DNA of 59,743 nucleotides from Nocardioides flavus (ex Wang et al. 2016) (lineage in GTDB: Bacteria > Actinomycetota > Actinomycetes > Propionibacteriales > Nocardioidaceae): assembly GCF_014653115.1 (NCBI RefSeq), contig NZ_BNAD01000017.1, forward strand, positions 1-59,743. Direction: 5' to 3'. The notes beneath the pieces were generated by a model. The model saw only the letters and a program-made list of their open reading frames with translations. It did not search any database and was not told the origin of the DNA. A program made the translations under genes and the position numbers. Within the stretch, counting starts at the first letter, position 1; each line of letters starts with the position of its first letter. Shown in pieces: positions 55,687 through 59,743 of the stretch.

Positions 55687-56313
55687 GTGCCGATCTTCAC
55701 TCGGGACGGACGCTCCGTGCTCTTCGTCCACGTGCCCAAGACGGGTGGCACGAGCATCGAGCGGGCTTTCATCCGGGCTGGATGGGAGGTCGGGTTGCGG
55801 GTGACGCCGCACACGCACCCGGCGCAGAGCCGGCTGCATCGGATCTCCCCGCAGCACCTGCACGCTGCGCTGCTATCCGAGATGCTGCGGCTGGCGCGGT
55901 TCGACGCGGCGTTCATCCTCGTCCGCGACCCGGTGATGCGCTTCTGCTCCGAGTACGTCATGCGAAACAAGCGTCACCCTGGGGCCGGTCGGGCTGAACA
56001 CGTCGAAACGTGGACGCGCGACGCGCTGGCGCGCCTTGAGCGCAACCCGGCCGTTCTCGACAACCACTTGCGACCTCAGCACCAGTTCGTCCTGCTGGAC
56101 TCGCAGGTGTACCGATTCGAGGACGGGCTCGCGTCTGCGCTCGCTGACCTCGGCGACCGTTTCTCGCTCGAGCTGCCGACAGTGGTGCCGCACACGCTCG
56201 AGAGCGGTGCCGATGGCGGCCTATCGTCGCGCGACGTCGAGCTTACCGACGACGTGACCGCGCAAATCCGCGCGGCGTACGCCCGCGATTATGAGGTGTT
56301 TGGCTACACCTAA
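55687..56313 (+). CDS. Sulfotransferase family protein 1
   Basis: About 208 residues from GTG 55687; starts at 55678 or the ATG 55630 extend it, but the ATG is inside repeat B. PAPS-binding 5' loop L-F-V-H-V-P-K-T-G-G-T-S-I-E and 3'-phosphate motif F-I-L-V-R-D-P-V-M-R-F-C-S-E-Y, as in the heparan-type sulfotransferase fold (Sulfotransfer_2). Moves sulfate from PAPS to a carbohydrate or other acceptor. C-terminus D-Y-E-V-F-G-Y-T is shared in form with the next gene. Confidence 0.82.
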   Translation: MPIFTRDGRSVLFVHVPKTGGTSIERAFIRAGWEVGLRVTPHTHPAQSRLHRISPQHLHAALLSEMLRLARFDAAFILVRDPVMRFCSEYVMRNKRHPGAGRAEHVETWTRDALARLERNPAVLDNHLRPQHQFVLLDSQVYRFEDGLASALADLGDRFSLELPTVVPHTLESGADGGLSSRDVELTDDVTAQIRAAYARDYEVFGYT

Positions 56314-56324
56314 GGGGGGTGGGG

Positions 56325-56999
56325 ATGTCCCGGCGGTCCCGGACACATTCGGTGGCTGGGATAGCCTCAGGTGTGCTGGTCTGCGACTCCCATCGGGTTC
56401 TGTTCGTTCACGTTCCGAAGACCGGCGGTGTCTCGGTCGAGGGTGTGATGCGCCGGGCCTGCCCAGATGCACGGAAGAACGTGGAGCCGCGACGTGGCCG
56501 ACACGCGCCGCTGGGGCGCATCCTCGACTCCGAGCCGGAGCTCGCGGCGTACTGGTCCTACGGGTTCGTTCGGAACCCGTGGGCGCGAATGGTGTCTTGG
56601 TACGCCATGATCGATGATTGGGGCCGTCGGATCGCTGCGGGGGGTCCGGGGGCGGTGAAGAACCGGGGCAACGACATGTGGCGGGCCGTGGGGCAGTACG
56701 CCGACTTCGAGGAGTTCGTCGTGCGCGGCACCGAGGAGTGGCCGCGGATGGGCCGACCGCAGACCGCCTACCTCGGCGCCACCTCCCACGCTCGCGAGGT
56801 GGACTTCATTGGCCGGACGGAAAACTTCGCCGCCGACCTCCGGGTCGTGCAGGAGCGAATCGGCGTGACGCCCCAGGAACCGCCTCGGCGCAACCGCTCA
56901 ACGCACGGGCACTACCGCGACTACTTCACCGACGCCGCGCGCCGCAGGGTCGCCGAGGTCTACGCCGAGGACATCGACCGCTTCGGCTACACGTTCTGA
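56325..56999 (+). CDS. Sulfotransferase family protein 2
   Basis: 224 residues from ATG 56325, 11 bases after the previous stop, with a G-rich SD. PAPS loop L-F-V-H-V-P-K-T-G-G-V-S-V-E and second motif G-F-V-R-N-P-W-A-R-M-V-S-W-Y, C-terminal D-R-F-G-Y-T-F. Shares overall pattern with the preceding gene but differs in the middle, so an old duplication or two acceptors. Probably co-transcribed. Confidence 0.85.
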   Translation: MSRRSRTHSVAGIASGVLVCDSHRVLFVHVPKTGGVSVEGVMRRACPDARKNVEPRRGRHAPLGRILDSEPELAAYWSYGFVRNPWARMVSWYAMIDDWGRRIAAGGPGAVKNRGNDMWRAVGQYADFEEFVVRGTEEWPRMGRPQTAYLGATSHAREVDFIGRTENFAADLRVVQERIGVTPQEPPRRNRSTHGHYRDYFTDAARRRVAEVYAEDIDRFGYTF

Positions 57000-57109
57000 C
57001 GCGGCCGGCCCGCGTGTAAGGCCCGATGAGCGAGGATCACAACTACACCTTGAGCGGCGTGGGTCGGCATCGGCACCGGGTCGGAGCGCAGCTCAGCGCG
57101 GCGTGTCGA

Positions 57110-57565
57110 TAGGCCGCGCGTTGATACCGGCGGTCGGCCCATACGGCCAACCCGGGGGCAAGGAGTCGATCGACTCGATCGTTTCGCAAAAGGCCACACC
57201 TCACCGGTGTGCAGATCGATGCGGCCGCCGCCCGCGACCGCGTCTCCCTCGAGCACATCGACGAGCTGGTCGAGATCGACGGCAAGCTCCTCAACAACGG
57301 CGCCGGCCCAGCCCCCAGGCTCCCCGTCAATGCGGCAACCAGGTCCTCGTCGCCCTCCCAGACCCTCTCGCACAACTCGGTCACGCACCGCTCAGCCAGC
57401 GCGCGCTCCACCAATGTTCTGGGCCAGCGCCGCGAGCAGCCCATCACCGACTAAACTGCAGCGCGTGACCTGGCCAGGGCCTGCCACCGAGGAGCGACAC
57501 CAGCGCCTCTCCATCGTCGCGAACACGGCAGCGCGAAGCTCCCGTAGCCGCTCTCGCTGGGACAT
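57110..57565 (-). pseudogene. Decayed UPF0158-like gene
   Basis: Three minus-strand frames read as one broken protein. From ATG 57565: S-Q-R-E-R-L-R-E-L-R-A-A-V-F-A-T-M-E then L-V-G-D-G-L-L-A-A-L-A-Q-N-I-G-G. Next frame: L-V-E-R-A-L-A-E-R-C-V-T-E-L-C-E-R-V-W-E-G-D-E-D-L-V. Third frame: E-E-L-A-V-D-L-D-Q-L-V-D-V-L-E-G-D, then G-G-G-R-I-D-L-H-T-G-E-V-W-P. The last block fits the V-D-L-D-x-L-A ... D-L-x-T-G-E-V pattern of UPF0158. The downstream part is not recognisable. Rest of 57000-57712 shows no other gene. Confidence 0.5.
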
Positions 57566-57712
57566 GTCGGCCTTCTTCCCATCGCTGCGATACCGCGCAC
57601 CACTCGCGGCAGATCCGATTGTTTCACCACCAGTTCGCCCTCCCCGATCGCATGATGGGACCCTGCTCGGATGCGCGTGGGTCCGACACTTCTGTGAGGG
57701 GAGGGACGGGCC

Positions 57713-58120
57713 GTGCTGAACCTGTATCAGCGCCGCGTCGCGTATGTGATCGTTTGGCTGCTGTGCCTGGCATGGGCCGCGCTCGGACTAGTCGGAATCA
57801 TCACTGCCTACACAACACCGACCGGAACGGACGGCACGGGCGGCTTTCTCTTTCTCCTCTCCATAGTAGGAGTCGGCCTCGTGCTGGTAGCGCTTGCAGC
57901 GCTGGTGGCAGGCGTTGCGATCGTTCGGATCCTGAATGCGGGGACGTTGCGCTGGCGCACGCTCCTTGCGCTGGTCGGGTCCATGTCCGTAGTCAGCGTG
58001 TGGGTCGGGCTGCTGCTGGCTCCATCGATCCCCACACTTGGAACGCTTCTAGTGCTGCAGGCCGTGCTGCTTCTGGCACTGGCCGCTGTCGTCCGTCCCA
58101 CGCCGGTCGCCAGTCAGTGA
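57713..58120 (+). CDS. Small integral membrane protein, unknown
   Basis: 135 residues from GTG 57713 with SD GGGAGGGA. Four hydrophobic segments at about 9-31, 44-70, 79-100 and 105-127, a short polar loop (T-T-P-T-G-T-D-G-T-G-G) after the first. No family recognised. Codon use is less GC-biased than the core genes, as in its neighbours. Confidence 0.7.
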   Translation: MLNLYQRRVAYVIVWLLCLAWAALGLVGIITAYTTPTGTDGTGGFLFLLSIVGVGLVLVALAALVAGVAIVRILNAGTLRWRTLLALVGSMSVVSVWVGLLLAPSIPTLGTLLVLQAVLLLALAAVVRPTPVASQ

Positions 58121-58386
58121 CGAAGCCCGCTCGCCGCTCGACCCCAACGCCGACAGCACTCGGATCGCGGCAGGTCCGGGCGAGCGTAGCCGCCCTCAAC
58201 GCGGTAGATCCGGATGCGCAGCGGGTCTGCGGGACGGTCGAGACACCCGCTTGACTCTCGCAACTGCGAACGCCGACAACTGATCATGAGGTCGGCGCGT
58301 CTTAGCAGGGACCGTCGCGTGCGACGTACCGTCACCGACACGCTGCCCACCATCATCAGGGGACAGCGCTCACCCAAGGGGGAACC
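58121..58386. other. Gap with repeat copy 2, no gene seen
   Basis: Contains the second 51-bp repeat (58166-58216) and, at its end, the AAGGGGGAA ribosome-binding site of the next gene. No reading frame with family likeness. Confidence 0.5.
58166..58216 (+). repeat. 51-bp direct repeat, copy 2
   Basis: Same orientation as 53877-53927, with 3 differences, each in the variable positions of the 17-bp unit. Confidence 0.85.
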
Positions 58387-59384
58387 GTGCTTCGACGTTC
58401 GACCACGCTTGTTGTCACCGCGCTTGTTGCGGGGGCGCTGAGCGCACCGTCTTCGGCGGCTTCGGCCACTGGCCAGACTGCCAAGGCCGACCGGCCACGA
58501 TCGTCGGCACTGGCCCGGCCATTCAGGGCACGCCGGGTGATGACGTCATCGTCACCGGCACCTCCCAGCGCACCTACGCTGTCGCTGGGAACGACCTGGT
58601 GTGCGTCAGCCCGTCCGCCGTGTTGGTGGTCGCGGGCGACGGCGATGACGTGGTGGACGCGTCTCAGGCTGGGTTGACAACAAGCGTTACCTATCTAGGT
58701 GCTGGTCTCGACCGCTACCTCGGGGGACCTGGCCCAAGCTATGTGTACGCGGACGGGACGGATGACACCGTGACAGACGCCTGGCGGGCGTACCTGACGG
58801 TCACCGCGCCTGTGACGGGGACACCTGGCACCTACACCGGTGGCGGGATCGCTGTCTGGTCGGCCGACCAGGACGTGGAGATCGACCTGGACACCAACAT
58901 GGTGACGGTCGGCGGGGTCCATGGGGTCAACCTGTCTGGGATCGTTCACGCGGGCGTAGTCGCGCCGCGCGCGGTGTTGCGAGGCAACGCCGAGGACAAC
59001 TACCTGTGGGGGGCGGGATGCGATGTGCTGTTCGTCGGGAAAGGCGGAAACGACACCCTCCGCGGTGCTTCTTTCTCCGACGACTCCCCCTACGCCCAGA
59101 TCAAATCGGAGTGCGTGGGCATGAAAGCCACGATGCGTGGTGGATCCGGCGACGACAGCATCCAGGGGTGGCAGGGCCTCAACCGGTTGGTCGGGAACGC
59201 AGGCAACGACGAACTCCAAGGCCGCGCCCGATCAGACGTGCTCCTCGGTGGCAGCGGCCGCGACGACCTCAGGGGCGGCGAGGCGTCGGACGTGCTCCGC
59301 GGAGGCGGCGGACGCGACACCGCCGACGGGCAGAGTGGCCGGGACCGCTGCGATGCCGAACGCGAGCGTCGCTGCGAACGCTGA
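58387..59384 (+). pseudogene. Secreted glycine/aspartate-rich repeat protein (RTX/calcium-binding type), frameshifted after the signal peptide
   Basis: GTG 58387 (SD AAGGGGGAA) encodes a signal peptide ending S-A-A-S-A-T. The same frame then turns nonsense. One frame over, C-Q-G-R-P-A-T-I-V-G-T-G begins near 58479 and runs to 59384 with G-D-D-V-I, G-D-G-D-D-V-V-D and late G-G-S-G-D-D, G-N-A-G-N-D, G-G-S-G-R-D-D repeats typical of calcium-binding haemolysin-type proteins. One missing base between about 58465 and 58479 explains it. Such N-terminal C-x-G-x-A-T-I-V-G starts are common in secreted Nocardioides proteins. Intact length would be about 332 residues. Confidence 0.75.
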
Positions 59385-59548
59385 AACCACTAGGGTTGAC
59401 GATCGCTCTGGGCGCTCATCGGGATGAGCGGACACCCGACTTTCGGCATGAGCGGACGCACTATCGGGGGACTTCCAGCTGAGCGATCCTGGGTCCGCAC
59501 ATGCCTGTGGCCCCGCCATCGTGGGGACTGGCGGGGTACGGGGCGGGG

Positions 59549-59743
59549 TCATCGTCGGCGGGGGCGTGGGATGCCGGGTGAATTCTTGCTGGGCGAGGAG
59601 GGCGCCGGGGGATCGCTGGTCGAGGAGGGCGCTCTGGCGCCCGTCACGAGACCCAGGTCGTCCAGGTGGTGCGCGTCGAGCTCGGTGGTGCCGTGTCGGT
59701 CGCGGCGGTAGCGGTAGCCGTGGGGAGCCGTCCACTCGAACAC
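59549..59743 (-). CDS. C-terminal end of a DUF222/HNH-type protein, cut by the window edge
   Basis: 65 codons open to the right edge. F-E-W-T-A-P-H-G-Y-R-Y-R-R-D-R-H-G-T-T-E-L-D is the tail that follows the HNH domain in many Nocardioides DUF222 proteins. Then a proline/serine-rich end. The nuclease domain lies outside the window. The 164 bases before its stop (59385-59548) hold no gene. Confidence 0.7.
   Translation of the reverse strand: MFEWTAPHGYRYRRDRHGTTELDAHHLDDLGLVTGARAPSSTSDPPAPSSPSKNSPGIPRPRRR

Noticed and set aside
57209..57454. Plus-strand small protein of 81 residues beginning MQIDAAAARDRVSLEHIDEL
   Set aside because: It is antisense to the better-supported UPF0158-like remnant and shows no family likeness or ribosome-binding site.

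Overview
The window is a high-GC actinobacterial chromosome segment, most likely from Nocardioides or a close relative (Nocardioidaceae). The evidence is the codon bias, many GTG starts, DUF222/HNH proteins at both ends, an F420-type luciferase-like oxidoreductase, and a gene order following the conserved actinobacterial block nusB-efp ... aroQ-aroB-aroK-aroC ... aroE-mltG-ruvX-alaS ... rarA ... aspS-hisS ... relA-apt-yajC-ruvB-ruvA-ruvC-yebC-pdxT ... pdxS-pgsA-HIT. Taxonomy is inferred from content only.

Layout. 1-9.5 kb is mixed: the edge of a probable transposase, a DUF222/HNH protein, a coupled PaiB-like/unknown pair, ATP-dependent DNA ligase LigB, a secreted trypsin-like protease, a TetR regulator, a DUF1206 membrane protein, efp-nusB, a phosphotransferase and an NAD(P)-binding protein. 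9.6-21.3 kb is a tightly packed minus-strand block, mostly with 1-7 nt overlaps: two unknown proteins, alaS, ruvX, mltG, aroE, a prepilin peptidase-like protein, aroC, aroK, aroB, a DUF402 protein, aroQ and a PhzF-like protein. It combines shikimate synthesis with translation, cell-wall and DNA-processing functions. 21.3-33.7 kb holds a GH13 enzyme, an LLM oxidoreductase, an orphan oligopeptide-binding lipoprotein, rarA and a full Opp/Dpp-type peptide ABC transporter whose own binding protein is a clear paralogue of the orphan.

33.9-51.9 kb is core: aspS, hisS, an MBL hydrolase, DUF349, relA, apt, yajC, ruvBAC with a LexA-type box, a nucleotidyltransferase coupled to yebC, pdxT, a serine hydrolase, pdxS, a CDP-alcohol phosphatidyltransferase, a frameshifted methyltransferase, an inositol-phosphatase-like enzyme and a HIT protein. 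secD and secF, normally between yajC and apt, are absent: yajC overlaps apt directly.

51.9-59.7 kb is accessory: two GNATs, a phosphotransferase, a small conserved protein, a GT61-type glycosyltransferase, two sulfotransferase-like proteins, a decayed UPF0158-like gene, a membrane protein, a frameshifted secreted repeat protein and the end of another DUF222/HNH gene. It carries dispersed 17-bp repeats, a 51-bp direct repeat bracketing about 4.3 kb, and a 100-110 bp direct repeat copying the 5' end of the glycosyltransferase gene. The glycosyltransferase and sulfotransferases suggest a small module for decorating a surface glycan.

Many monocistronic or first genes have a TANNNT-like -10 element only 6-8 bases before the start codon. 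This is the leaderless-mRNA arrangement common in Actinobacteria, and it fixes several starts, including pdxS, rarA and the LLM oxidoreductase. No rRNA, tRNA, CRISPR array or riboswitch was recognised.
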